DNA of 64,000 bases from Hydrotaea diabolus (lineage: Eukaryota; Arthropoda; Insecta; Diptera; Muscidae). The position numbers and the translations under genes are program-made. The notes beneath the pieces were generated by a model that saw nothing but the letters and a program-made list of their open reading frames with translations, was not told where the DNA came from and did not search any database. Position 1 is the first letter of the stretch, and each line of letters begins with the position of its first letter. Location: positions 51,898,130 through 51,962,129 of the forward strand of contig OY740718.1 in assembly GCA_963513945.1 (NCBI GenBank), read 5' to 3'. Below are positions 20,063 through 31,378 of the stretch, one piece after another.

Positions 20063-20874
20063 ATGAGTTTCCCGAAGAAGATAGTGACATGCTTATGGAA
20101 CCCAACGATTTCGCTCCCATCACCATACTGCGCTCCCAAGAGAGACAGTATCACGAGCCACCTACCACCACACAACAATTCCGTCCCATTCAAAGTGCTC
20201 GCTTTAATGCAAGAGCAGACCTAGCGGGGCCAGTGAATCGTGTAAGCCCAGCCGATTCTCATAGTCAGGCCGCACAAAACTACTATCCACCCTTCTTTAG
20301 GGAGGCACCTCCCCTAGGTCACTCTCGTCCCTACTTCTCTCTGCCCGACGCTCCCATTTCGCCTAAATATGCCGAAGCTCATCAAGAGGGTAATCTCGGC
20401 CCCGGCCTACCGCCCCACCAGAGACAAGGCGGCTTTGATGCATCCATTTTGGGTTCGGGCGATTTTGGTGTCATCCGTGGTGGCACTTTCTATCCCGAAG
20501 AGGAAATGCCCTACCATCAAGAGGACACAATAGACTTTGTGCAGAAGTACACTTACCCAGAAGAACAGTTTGCTCACTTCCGCGACTTTGCCGACATCAA
20601 TGTGCCGGTGGATGCAGCCTTCTCACACTTTGTGGTTGTCTATCAAGCGAAAAATTCCACAGCACCCAATAAACATCCGCATCCGAAGAATATCTTTGAA
20701 CAGCTGGAGCTATTGGACAAAGAGAAGGCGGCCGAGGAGAAAAAGCTCAAGAAGTCCAAGCAGTCCAGTAAATCGAAAACGAAATTAGCCAAAACAAAAC
20801 TGCAACAGAAGAAATACAAAAAGAAATCGATCCCAAAGGAAATCGACGATGAGCCTTTGCTGGCTTTAAGTTAA
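20063..20874 (+). CDS. Terminal exon of a host gene, unknown protein (>=270 residues)
   Basis: A polypyrimidine tract ends in catttcag at 20062, a good splice acceptor. The first two exon bases complete a split codon (phase 1), then EFPEEDSDMLMEPNDFAPIT runs without a stop to TAA at 20872-20874. The base composition is more GC-balanced than the surroundings and the frame is 270 codons long, both favouring real coding. The protein is Pro/Gln/Glu-rich in the first half, with a GSGDFGVIRGGTFYPEEE block near the middle and a FADINVPVDAAFSHFVVVYQ block. A Lys-rich tail (KKLKKSKQSSKSKTKLAKTK) precedes EIDDEPLLALS. No catalytic domain or membrane segment is visible. I do not recognise the family; the lysine tail suggests nucleic acid or acidic-partner contact but that is inference. 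Upstream exons are not identified in the window. Confidence 0.8.
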
Positions 20875-20910
20875 GAGCAGCGGCAAGATGGAGGCCGCGT
20901 TTGCGAAGGA

Positions 20911-20916
20911 AATAAA
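20911..20916 (+). other. Polyadenylation signal of the host gene
   Basis: AATAAA 37 bp after the stop codon, followed by T-rich sequence (attttaaatttaatttatta). It gives a short 3' untranslated region for the exon at 20063-20874. Confidence 0.65.
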
Positions 20917-21739
20917 TATGTTATTTTAAATTTAATTTATTAATTTTAATGAAAATTTCACATCAAGCAGTTTGAACTTTTCGTCTTTATTACAACAACC
21001 TCGAAAAATCCGAATTCAAAACAGATGAAAATCAATTTTCATGCAATGCATAAGAAATGTTGTTGTACATTTTTTGTAAAGCGATAACAGAACGAAGGAA
21101 AGACTGGTACACGGTGCCAATTTGTGCATAAAAATATTCGGATTTGATGATGACCGTTTTAAAGTTTAAGTTAAATGTACAAAATGATATAAACTACATA
21201 CTTTTTTTTATATATACATCTACAAACATATAACATATATGTTATATGTTACGCTATTTTTCATAATCATCTCATTTACATTTTTGGTTTATCATCCATT
21301 TTTTCTCTTTACGGACTTTTTAATATTTTGTTTTTTTCGTATTGACTTTCATCGCAAATTAATATAAATGGATCAATATTTTTTAATTTATGGATCTTCC
21401 ACAGAAATTAGGTTTATTTCCTGGAAAAAATCTGACATCGAAATAAGTTTTCATTAAAGAATTCAAGACCATGCCACCCAACACCGAGACCCTTAGACAA
21501 TTTTGGTGGACGAGATTTTAAATTCTGTCCAGCACAATACTCCTTGCAACATAAAGCATTAGGTATGTTTCTAACAAAAAACTCCCATTACTACGTAGCA
21601 TTGCCGTTAACGTAAAATCAAAAGTCTTGACTTTTTATTATTCGGATTCGTTTCGAAATTGGCAAAAAGCACTTATCTGCAATCATACACGGAGCCCAAT
21701 CAAAAGTATCTGCAGGCATACATGTAGTTTAAGAATAAG
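20917..21739. other. AT-rich sequence downstream of the host gene
   Basis: No gene or repeat recognised. A small palindrome acatataacatatatgttatatgt lies near 21228-21250. Confidence 0.4.
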
Positions 21740-22538
21740 TATGGGATGGGCCTTTTAAAATTTTAAATTTGAATCGGCTGTAAAAAAAGTACTCATAATT
21801 TTTCTGGATTTATTGGAAAGGTTGAACTTTGAAGATTATTTGGCGAGAGATGAAAAATAATCGTGTTTTTAGATGAAGCTCATTTTCATCTCGTTGGCTA
21901 TGTAAATAAGCTACATTGCCGCATATGGGGTTCAGAGAACCCATACGCGACTATTGAGGAGACAATGCATCCACAACGAGTCACTGTTTAGTGTGGAACT
22001 TGGGCTGGCGGCATCATTGGACCATTTTTCTTCGAAAATGGTCATGGAGTTGCATTTACCGTCAACGAAAAGCGTAACCGTGCCATGCTCAACGAATTTT
22101 TGTTTCAAAAACGGGGCCACATGTCACACAGCCAACGCAACCATCTATATTTACACACTATTTTTGAAAATCAAATAATTAGCCGAAATTGTGATGTCAA
22201 TTGGCCACCTCGGAGCTGTGATTTAAGCCCTCTGGAGTATTTTTTGTGAGGAGCCTTTAAGGAAAAAATGTTACGCATAACATCCAGAGACAATTTAAGC
22301 ATTGAAACATGAAATCGAAGTTGTCATTGAAGAGATTCGACCCAAAACAATCGTAAACGTGCTGACAAATTGGGTTGATCGAACGAGGTACTACCGAAAC
22401 AGTTGTGATAGTCATATGAATGATATTGTTTCATTAATAAATGACTAAGTTTTAATAAAAGCAGAAAGTTGAAAAAAAAATTTCAGTACTTTTTCTACAG
22501 TCCATTTAAATTTTAAGTTTTTAATGGCCCACCCTTTA
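21740..22538 (+). mobile_element. DD41D-family element, GGGTGGGC-end subtype, dead
   Basis: TIRs: the left begins TATGGGATGGGCCTTTTAAA and the complement of the right begins TAAAGGGTGGGCCATTAAA. Both continue through aaatttgaatcggctgta / aaatttaaatggactgta, and TA flanks each end. The transposase relic (about 21865-22440) has FLDEAHFHLVGYVNKLHCRIWGS (first Asp). It also has several stops, CFKNGATCHTANAT where the second Asp is Asn, and SCDLSPLEYFL where the third Asp is Glu. N-terminal sequence is absent. The copy at 40904 has the same ends. Confidence 0.82.
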
Positions 22539-22624
22539 CTATAATTTCACAGATTTGGAAAAATTCTTTTTGAATCCCTTCACTTACGCCCCGAAATATT
22601 TCCTTAGTACTCTAAAAATAAAAC

Positions 22625-23850
22625 TCTGTGAAAAGTCATTATAAGTTAGCCATTATTTAATGGTGCAAAATAATGCAGAGGGTAATGACCTTCATTACCA
22701 AGTAATGCAAAAAGTATTGGCATGGCACTGCCAAGCTTTTGCAGGGTTAATTTTTAAAGTACGTATCACTTACAGTTTAACAACAGTAAGGATTACTTTC
22801 ACACTGGGATTTGTCTCGCCTATAGCAACTTACTTACGTCATTACAAGTTATCCCTTATTTCATGGTTCAAAATAATGCAGAGGGTAGTGACCTTCATTA
22901 ACAAGTAATGACAATGCATTACCTAGTTTATACTGGGCTAATTTCTAAAGTATGCATAACTTACAGTTTAACTACAAGTAGGACTACTTTCACACTGGGA
23001 TTTGTCTCGCCTATACCAACTCACTTAAGTCGTTGCAAGTTAGCCATTATTTCATGATTCAAAATACTGCAGAGGGTAATGACCTTCATTAACAAGTTAT
23101 GAAAATGCAAAGTTTTTACTAGGCTTATTTCTAAAGTATGCAACACATACAGTTTAACAACAATTCCGACTACTTTCGTACTGGGATTTGTCTTACCTAT
23201 ATCAACTTTCTTAAGTCAATATAAGTAAGATATTATTTCATGGTTCAGAATAATGCACAGGGTAATGACCTTCATTACCAAATTATGCATAAAGTTATAA
23301 CATCTCATTACCAAGTTTTTGCTGATTAAATTTCTAAAGTATGTATTACTTCTACTTTAACAACAATTCGGACTACTTTCGCACATAGCAATGAACTTCC
23401 TTACCAAGAAATGCAAATAGTAATGCCAGTTTTTGCTAATTTAACTTCTAAAGTATGCATCACTTACAGTTTTACAACAATTCGGAATACTTTCGCATTG
23501 GGATTTGTCTTACCTATAGCAACTTACTTAATTCATTATCAGTTAACCATTATTTCATGTTTCAAAATAATGCAGATGGTAATGACCTTCATTTCCAAGT
23601 AATGCAAAAAGGATTGACATGTCATTACTAAGTATTTCCACACTGGGATTTGTCTTACCTATGGCAACGTTCATAAGTCATTATCAGTTAGCCATTATTT
23701 CATGGTTCAAAAAAATGCAAAGGGTAATTAATGAAAAGGGTAATTACCAAGTAAAAATATGTCATTACCAAGTGTTTTCTGGGTTGATTTCTAAAGTATG
23801 CATCACTTTCAGTTCAACTACAACTACTTTTGCTCATAGATTTTACTAGA
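22625..23850 (+). repeat. Tandem satellite, ~190-bp unit, about six diverged copies
   Basis: The landmark taatgcagagggtaatgacc recurs near 22671, 22874, 23065, 23251, 23569 and 23712. A second landmark, cacactgggatttgtct, recurs between them. Spacings are 203, 191 and 186 bp, then 318 and 143 where units are rearranged. Units also share accaagtaatgcaaa and taaagtatgcatcacttaca. Related attaccaagtaatgaca patches at about 24946 and 25195 suggest the array once extended further. Confidence 0.85.
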
Positions 23851-26594
23851 GACACGCTCTTTTGCAGTATACAAGAGAGGAGGATAAGAGAATAAGAGAG
23901 GTAAATAGAGTGTGCTTTAAAAATAATAGATATACAAACAAAATTCGAGCTACACATAGAACTAAAAAAACACATGTCAATAAGCTAAATTACCAATAAC
24001 TTATTACACCGGTCAAGACTAAATTTGCGGGGAAAAATTTGATAGTCCAATTTAGCTTATTTGGGACTGCTGATCTCGAATCTGGCTCTAGATTCGCTAC
24101 AGTTTAGGAGATATTCAGTTATTTTCGATTTTTTTTAGTATAAAAGGACCGCTTACTGCCTTACTTGTGAACCGGGTTTCAATGTTTAGAGTAGAAATTT
24201 ACATTTTCAATTATATGCAGCGCTTTTATTTCGGATAAGAATTGTTGAAGATATAGGCAACATTTCGCAGAAATTTCAAATTTTCGTTACAAAAAAAAAA
24301 TACTTTTAGCTGCCTAAATTGTTTGGATTATTTGCCAGTGTTGTATTTTCATAATTACATTAAAAAATTACCATTAAAATCCGCATCCAATAAAATAATA
24401 AACTATACAATCCGATTAAATTGAACCGAGTTATTGAAGTTTGAGTCAGAAATTATTTTCAAATTTTGTTGCCCAGTGTTTTTAATGTAATTATTAGAAA
24501 ACCAGTGTTGATCACGTACACTAATTTTCGAGAGTAATGGGATGTCATTACCTGGATTTTCAAATGACGGAGACGGAGAGTTTTTTACACGGATGCTGTT
24601 TAATCCGAAACCCTATTTTAATCGCGGTTCCAACACTGATAATTAGCAGGGCACTTTAATCCTTTTTCTACTTCTTGAAATCTATTTACTCCCTTAATTA
24701 CAACCTTGTATTAGTATTTGCATAGATTTTAGCGAGCAAGTACTCGCTCTCTTTCAAAGTCGCCGCCACTTTCTCCATCTTGGTTGTTGTGTTCTTACTC
24801 GTTAAGTCAATCGTTTACGATCTCCTCCCTTGATCGCACACATTCGCTGTTTTTTCTTCTATTTATAAAGGTCATAATACTTTCTAATAAATGATACTGA
24901 AACCCTATTGCATTATTATTTTCCTAAAATACCCTCGCATTACCAAGTAATGACATCATATTACCCTCTTCATGAATTTGTATCAGTAAATTGTGACTTA
25001 CCCTAAATGTATCCTAAAATATTTTGAACTTATTATACTTATAGATGTGAAGAGTATATTGATTGCATCACCTGGCATTTTAAATGATGTAAGTAATTCA
25101 TTCTGAGTTTTTGCAGGAAGAAGGAGAATTTTACAAAAGTATTTCACTTCAAACAACGAAATTTTCTTTTAAACGGAAAACCACATCTTATTAGCATTAC
25201 CAAGTTATGACATCACATATTCAGCATGAATTTTAATTAGTAAAAAATGACTTACTTATAACAACACAAATGTTTTGAACTTGTTTATTTGTCAATTCTC
25301 AAAAAATCTAGAAATCATTTTAAAATTCGATGCACTTTGTTGGCACTCAGAGGCCGTCTCTGTTTCTGTCGCTCACAGCTTTTATTTAAATTCCTGCAGG
25401 GTCCGATATAGGGGAAATTTGCAAGATGATTTTGTTACTCTGTGAACCAGTGTCCACAGAGTGCGTCTGCTAACAATCTATTATGAGTTCATATTTCTGT
25501 AGATGGAATGTGCTATAGTTTTTTGTAATTTAATTATTCTTGATCATTATTTCTGTCTCTCTCTCTTACCATAGGATAGAGTATATACGAGTATTTGTAA
25601 AAGTTTTTTATTCCAATTGCAACATCTCGGAATGCTAATTTGCGACCCTTTAAAGTGTATATATGTCCGTCCGTACGTCTGTGGATAGCACGATTCAGTC
25701 CAAACGAAATGAGCGAGAGAATAGTATCAATAGTACTAGATATGTATCTTATAATCAGCGATCGGTTGGCTTTGGAAAAGGACCAAATGTGAAAAAGTTT
25801 CCCTTTGAGACAGGACTTGTCCCAAGACAAGCTGATTTACAAAAAAAAACATGTTTAAGAGCGGACTTTTCACTTCGTATTCGGCGACGACTTTACATGT
25901 TAGAGATCAATAGTTTAGGCATGTAAAAGTCGTCTCTTTAAACATGAATTAGCCGTTCTGAGCTAATATGACTTGCTACATTAAGAAGGTAATGACTTAA
26001 TCAAATTTTGATTGACTTTACTGATTGACTGTGAACCATATTCTGAATGAATGACCTGTTGGATATTGCAATACTACCACACAAAAATATAACTTTAAAC
26101 CCGTGTAAAAACATAACACACTTTTTACTTAACTTTTTACATTGCCAGCAAAATTTTGAGCATAAAGCGTATTTAGACAGTAAGTCCGTTTCGTACGCAC
26201 TTACGAAACAGACTTCCCTTGGAAAGCCCTTATTATTTACCTCATCAATAGGTTTCGATTCCCTTTTGAACTTGCCTCTTGTATTCATGCAAGGCAAATC
26301 GGTTCTAGCAATTTATACTTTATTATTGCCTATTCTAATATTTTGTGATTTTTTCGTTCCAATTTTTGTGTGACAAAATAAATAGGGAAATAAAAAAGTT
26401 GTTTATTCAATTTTTTCTAATAAAAATTATAAAAACAAAATGTCAAAATAATCTTCAGCCAACTTCACACAACAACAAAAAGAATTGCCAGTACGAGCAA
26501 GTTTTTTCCCCTTACCTCTCTGCTAAAAACTAAACGGCAAGTACAATTGCCTAGTGTGAGTGGGAACTTAGTGGGCTTTGTATGGGTTAGTATT
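23851..26594. other. Long AT-rich stretch, no gene recognised
   Basis: Satellite-like remnants lie at 24940-25010 and 25190-25260. A 87-codon frame at 25663-25926 and a 108-codon frame at 26047-26373 have no recognisable domains. Short inverted phrases around 25800-25950 (gagcggacttttcac, gtaaaagtcgtctctttaaac) hint at a small degenerate element but no boundaries can be set. Confidence 0.4.
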
Positions 26595-27687
26595 ATTCAC
26601 ACATCAGTTCGACGTTTTTGGCCGGTCAGAAAGGCGCTGGTTCGAGCCCCGACATTGTGCACAATAATTCGTCTTTTTTGTTCGTTTTTAGAATTTCTCC
26701 GAAGACTTCAGGCAAACAATTTGTGGTGTACCACTCAGAACAGGCGACCATTTGCTTCAAACAGCTCCTATCATGAACAATTTTCGTTGAATTTTGCTCA
26801 TTTTCGAAGACCTAAACGGTCGATTGCTGTTTTGTTTCGGTCTCATTCGCATAGATCCATGATTCGTCACCTTTGACGATCTTATAAACGTCTTTTGAAG
26901 CACCGCGATCATATTTTTTCAAAATTTCTTTGCACCAATCGACACGAGGCCAGATGTTTATACAATATCGAATGTATGCTGGTGGAAGAAATGACCAAGG
27001 ATGCCTCTATCTCACCGTATGTCACATGACGATCTTGCATTATCAGTTCACGCATGACATCAATATTCTCAGACACAACGACCGTTTTTGGACGACCTTT
27101 GTCTTTGAGCGAGCGTCGGCCACGATTGAATTCATTATACCAGTTTTCACAGTGCTATAGGATCGTGATTCATCGCCATACAAAGATTTAAGTTAATCGA
27201 TGCACTTTTGTCGTGACATGTCGAAAGTTGTGAAAAATGGTCGCACGAAAATGTTCACGAGTTAATTCCATTTTTTTTGCCAAATTGATTTTTTCAAGTC
27301 ACTGTAAACAACACAAATGATGGTCGTACGTCCAAACGTTCTGAGTATGTTTCTGCTAAAACATGTCAAACTTTTCAAAGGAAATGTTAGATGGCTGGGC
27401 TAAAAATATATATGTGACGCGCAAAATAGAAAAGGACCAAAGGTTAAAAACCAGTTTTGTTCAGGAGAGCCATTTTAAAGATTGGGTCCCTTTTTATTTG
27501 CGCTTAGAATCGTCGACTTCACTTTCATAAAACGCGCATATCTCCTGGAGGGAACTCTTTTGGGGCATGGGATCGGTCTCATTCGATGCTCAGATGTTGT
27601 CCACATCAAAAAAAGAAAAAAATGAAAATTGATTTTTTTTATCCTTAGGTCTCTTTCTCTATGCGTTGTCACATTAAGTAACCCTCG
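26595..27687 (-). mobile_element. Second copy of the 4681-type mariner, C-terminal end truncated, MITE inside its TIR
   Basis: From 26595 (tcagttcgacgtttttggcc) rightward the sequence tracks the mariner at 4960-5960: the gatccatgattcgtcacct block, the gccacgattgaattcatta block, and cgcacgaaaatgttcacgag at the start codon. The low-coordinate part with the third catalytic Asp and one terminal repeat is missing. The remaining terminal repeat (ggctaaaaatatata ... accctcg) is split at a TA by a TATGTGAC-type MITE (27411-27676) and resumes to end at 27687. The coding region is full of stops and small deletions. Confidence 0.82.
27411..27676 (-). mobile_element. TATGTGAC-type MITE inserted in a mariner terminal repeat
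   Basis: Left edge TATGTGACGCGCAAAATAG and right edge ctatgcgttgtcacatta; full-length subtype in reverse orientation, with the gcgcttagaatcgtcgactt block. The mariner end reads continuously once it is removed, which fixes TA as the target. Confidence 0.87.
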
Positions 27688-27697
27688 TATCAGTTGT

Positions 27698-28852
27698 CCT
27701 CGTTTATCAACAAGTAGGTCATGTCTCTGACCTAATTATCATGGTCAGAGACATGACCTACTAAATAAAATCGACAGCCGTGGTGTTTTCGCTGTTTAAC
27801 AGAATTTAAAAAACGAAATTTTGATCCTCTTGTGATATTATTATTAAACTCTATATCTCATTTACAACTACAAAATTTTGACAATATTCCATCCAAGAAT
27901 TTAATGATGAAAATTGGATTATAAAATAATTCTATATTTTTACTTTTGTTCAAATATCAATTTATCTATCTCGATTAAATATCATGAAAAACTGTTACAC
28001 TAGATCCACAAATTAAATGCTTAAAATAATTTGTGGATAGATGGAAAAAATAACAAGTAGTTCAAAAACCTTCCGAGATTCTTTAAAATTTGTCTTAATG
28101 TCACACTGTTCTGTTACTTACTACAGCTGGTTCAACAAGCTCTATGTGGGCCTGACTAATAAATAAACTTCAAAAGCATACATTCTGCCGTTCTCTAGTT
28201 GGCATGTCAATTATGTTTACTTTAATAATGAATTTTAAAGTTCTGCATTTTCCATCCCAAGTGCGTGTTTAATATTTTGTTCCAAATAAACATACGAAAT
28301 TTGCTAAAATCTTAAATATAATCAAACTTTACTTTGTCGAGTGTCTATTAAACATTTATTTCACTTATCTTTGCTTATATTTTTATTTCTTTTTTACGAT
28401 CATTTTTAATTTTTATTTCCACATTTCCCCCCGAATATAGTTAGTTTTCCTCCGACCATTGCTAGCTGTTTTTCTTTTTGTTACGAAATTGTTGCATACT
28501 TTCATATAAATATGTATTTTTTAGCTGCAAAGCAATACTCATTAATTACATTAGTTTACATTACTCGTACTTTTATTATATTAGAACTTTTTATTTTGTG
28601 TGTAAAAAAAATACATTGAGGAAAAAACGTTTTTTATTTTATTTTTGTTTGTTAAAAATCATAATTAGTTTTAAGCAAATTCATGTAAAAACACATCTTT
28701 CATAAATATTGAATAAATTATTGTTTTTATAAATAAAAAAAAAGTTCCATGAGATCTGCGTTAAGTCAATGGAAATAGAGTAAGGTAAGTATTCTTATTT
28801 GGGTATAAATGCTGCAATAAAGTACAGAGACAATACTTGTTGATAAACGAGG
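27698..28852. repeat. Segment bounded by a 19-bp inverted repeat, no coding
   Basis: cctcgtttatcaacaagta at 27698-27716 is exactly complementary to tacttgttgataaacgagg at 28834-28852. About 1.15 kb of very AT-rich sequence lies between, with no transposase. Each repeat abuts a second perfect hairpin (27713-27762 on the left, 28850-28874 on the right). No matching target duplication is evident outside the repeats. It may be a non-autonomous element of a type I cannot name. Confidence 0.55.
27713..27762. repeat. Perfect 20-bp stem hairpin
   Basis: agtaggtcatgtctctgacc is followed by a 10-base loop (taattatcat) and the exact reverse complement ggtcagagacatgacctact. Confidence 0.93.
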
Positions 28853-28874
28853 CTACAAACGTTGTTTGTAGCCT
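28850..28874. repeat. Perfect 11-bp stem hairpin
   Basis: aggctacaaac, loop gtt, then gtttgtagcct. It overlaps the outer bases of the right 19-bp inverted repeat. Confidence 0.88.
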
Positions 28875-29190
28875 ATATTTGGGGAAATCCACTAACTTGC
28901 TTTAACTTAATCACTTAAGCAGCCTTTGGTCTAGCAACCGTTCTCCAGATAATATAAGTAAGTCAGAAACAAGGGGATCTTCTCTCAAATCAGTGAGAAC
29001 GATATAATTCTTATTCTTAATGACCGAGACCTACTGTTGTATTGAATTTGGCTATTGTATTGTTGGCTATTGTATTCTACAGGGTGGAGCGTGTTTTTTG
29101 CTTTTTTACACTGCAGGCTGTGACGGCTCTGTTGGTCGCAAAGAGTGAAGAGTGCGCGTGGCTTATAGTGGCTGAATGGAGATTTTTACT

Positions 29191-29495
29191 CGTCTGCATT
29201 TCAGATGTCATTATACATTGGACACGTGAGGAGTGGTCGTTTTGTGTATAAGCGTATTTTTTAAATGCGCTTTCGATCATTGCAGTGCAGCGTGCTTTTC
29301 ATTTACGATTCGCTGTTTCCCCTAAACGGCAATCAATTGTAAATTCGTCTGCCTTTCATTTGTCATTATACATTGGACACGTGATGAGAGGTCATTTTGT
29401 GTTGAAGCGTATTTATCGAATGCGCACTCGATCATTGCAGTGCAGCGTGCTTTTCGATTTCAATTTCCTGGGCGGCAATCAATTGTAAATTGGTT
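29191..29495 (+). repeat. Two-copy tandem duplication, ~155-bp unit
   Basis: cgtctgcatttcagatgtca at 29191 and cgtctgcctttcatttgtca at 29346 start two diverged units. They share ttatacattggacacgtga, gatcattgcagtgcagcgtg and ggcaatcaattgtaaat. It lies just inside the left terminal repeat of the 29078 element. Confidence 0.82.
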
Positions 29496-29769
29496 AACTT
29501 TATTGAGAACAGCAGGGAATGTGTCAGAGTAGAAACAGAACACTGCGGCTGCGGCGACGGAAACCGGTGCGGCAAGAAAATGTAAATTAAATGACGACGG
29601 GTGCGGTGACGGTTTTTGTTGTCACTTTCAGCTGTTTTTATTTATTATTTGACGTTGAGTGTTTTCGAAAAAAATACAATACAATTATTTGCAAACTAAA
29701 CAAGTATTATTTTGAAATTTTCGATTATATTTAGCTCGTTTGTTTTATTTCGGTCTGTTGCTTTTACAC

Positions 29770-30010
29770 ATTGAACAGGGATTAAACCGGCTCAAGACCT
29801 CTTGCTTCTATATTTAAATAGAAGACAAGTTTTTAACAAAATGGCAAAGTGACATTGATTTTCGTGGTTGCACACTACTTTTATCATGATTTTGGGTCTG
29901 TGACAACCCTCTTCAGAAAGCCTTGCTGCAATTGTTGAAAGTAAAACCGAACTCTATAAGTCCAAGCTCTCCACAAACGAATGAGAACTACTGTTGTAAA
30001 TCTTACTTTT
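29770..30010 (-). repeat. ~240-bp dispersed repeat, copy 2 (reverse orientation)
   Basis: Reverse complement of 13320-13562 with only scattered differences (landmarks ttgaacagggattaaacc, gcttctatatttaaatag, cattgattttcgtgg, gcaattgttgaaagtaaa). Confidence 0.75.
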
Positions 30011-30599
30011 CAAGTTTACTTCACACAATTGCCCACGAAAATACAACTCACAACAATTATAAATTGCATGAACAATCTAAACAATTTTTATTTTATTATA
30101 ATTTTCTCATTTTGGTCCATTTTATTAACTTTTAAAATTTATGATTTCTTCTTCTTACTGCAAATATGCAGAACAACTATAAGCCCATACGGCTTTTGTT
30201 TACAAAAACATGAAAATATGGCAACACATAGAGAGAGGCAGCAGCAAAAATTTAGAGCGCAAGAAAAACCGCAGAGAAAATATAAATAGATTTATTTTTT
30301 GTTGGTTTTCAGTGCGGTTTTGCCTCTCAATTTTCCATATATATTTGACAACCGTTACCGCAGCCTCATTGTTGTGTTTCTACTCTCATGTGTACGAAGG
30401 TGATCTGAGAGAAGGATTACAACACCACAAAACATCGAGAGAGTTAGCGCAGCTGTACAGCAATCTCCGAAATGCTCTGCTCGGAATCAATCACTTGCTC
30501 TCGGTATTTCCAGACGTTCTGTTCACCGGATTCTTCGTTATGATTTGAATTTTCATCCGTATAAAATGTGCGTGGTCCAACAATTGTTAGCCGGGACTA

Positions 30600-31305
30600 T
30601 TTGACACAGCAGACCTCTTATGAAGACATTCTTGCAATTATACTCCGTGACGCAATTGTGTTCTTTTCTGATCAGGCATATTTTCACCTAAGTGGGCAAA
30701 AAAACAAATTATGCGGTACTGGAGTAAAACAAACCCCAGAGAAATGCACCGGAGACCGCTGCATTCGGGCCGCATTACTGTGTGGTGCGCCATATCACGA
30801 GTAGGCATCATTGGCCCCTACTTTTCCAGGATAACCTTCTTGTCGTAACTGTGAGCTCCGAACGGAACTTGACTATGATACCAAATGTTTTTCAGTCGGC
30901 TCTTGAGGCAATGCAATTAGATAATACAAGGTATTAACAGGATGGTGTCACTGCACACACAGCTAGGGTTACCATGACTTGTTTGAGGCAAATGTTTCCT
31001 GTACGGCTTATCTCTCTTAGGGGTGTTGTGAACTAGCCGGCACGCTGAAAAGACTTAGCCCCATGCGATTTTTTCCTTTGGGGTTACCAGGAAGTCGAAG
31101 GTGTATATCAACCGTCCCAACACCTTGGAGGACCTAATTAACAATACTGGGGCAGAAAATGGCAGAATACCAGTCGACATGCTTGTTAGAGTTCATGAAA
31201 ACTTCAGAAAACGTATGCAGCAGTGTGTGGATAGCGAAGGTCGACATTTGCAGATACACTATTTAAAACCATGTAATTTAAAATTCCCTTCCATTAAAAT
31301 ATAAA
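30600..31305 (+). pseudogene. DD41D-like transposase, divergent subfamily, dead
   Basis: Order of blocks: VFFSDQAYFHLSGQ (first Asp, about 30660-30700), then after a frame change SGRITVWCAISRVGIIGPYFS (about 30766-30830), QQDGVTAHTARVTMTCLRQ (second Asp, about 30935-30990), and DLAPCDFFLWGY (third Asp, about 31050-31090). The spacing between second and third Asp is again 41. Two nonsense codons fall between them: TAG where the family has Trp and TGA where it has Ser. The tail reads VHENFRKRMQQCVDSEGRHL to about 31270. The DNA-binding domain was not found upstream. Confidence 0.75.
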
Positions 31306-31378
31306 ATCATTTTTTCTAAGGTTCATAATTTTGTTTAATTCATTCCCAAATAAGCAAATTACCACGCTCCATCCTGTA

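Larger units (their letters stand above)
29078..31378 (+). mobile_element. 2.3 kb Tc1/mariner-type element with TACAGGGTGGAGCGTG ends
   Basis: The left terminus reads TACAGGGTGGAGCGTG and the complement of the right terminus reads TACAGGATGGAGCGTG. Both are at TA sites. The transposase relic occupies only 30600-31305; the ~1.5 kb before it contains a tandem duplication and a 240-bp dispersed repeat. This is longer than usual for the superfamily (about 1.2-1.8 kb) and suggests captured or later-inserted sequence. Confidence 0.72.

Noticed and set aside
22625..23850. CRISPR-like repeat array
   Set aside because: Units are ~190 bp, diverged and without unique spacers, and the genome is animal; it is a satellite.
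27713..27762. MicroRNA precursor
   Set aside because: The stem is perfect, only 20 bp, with a 10-base loop; miRNA precursors are longer and imperfect. It is more likely a repair product or element end.
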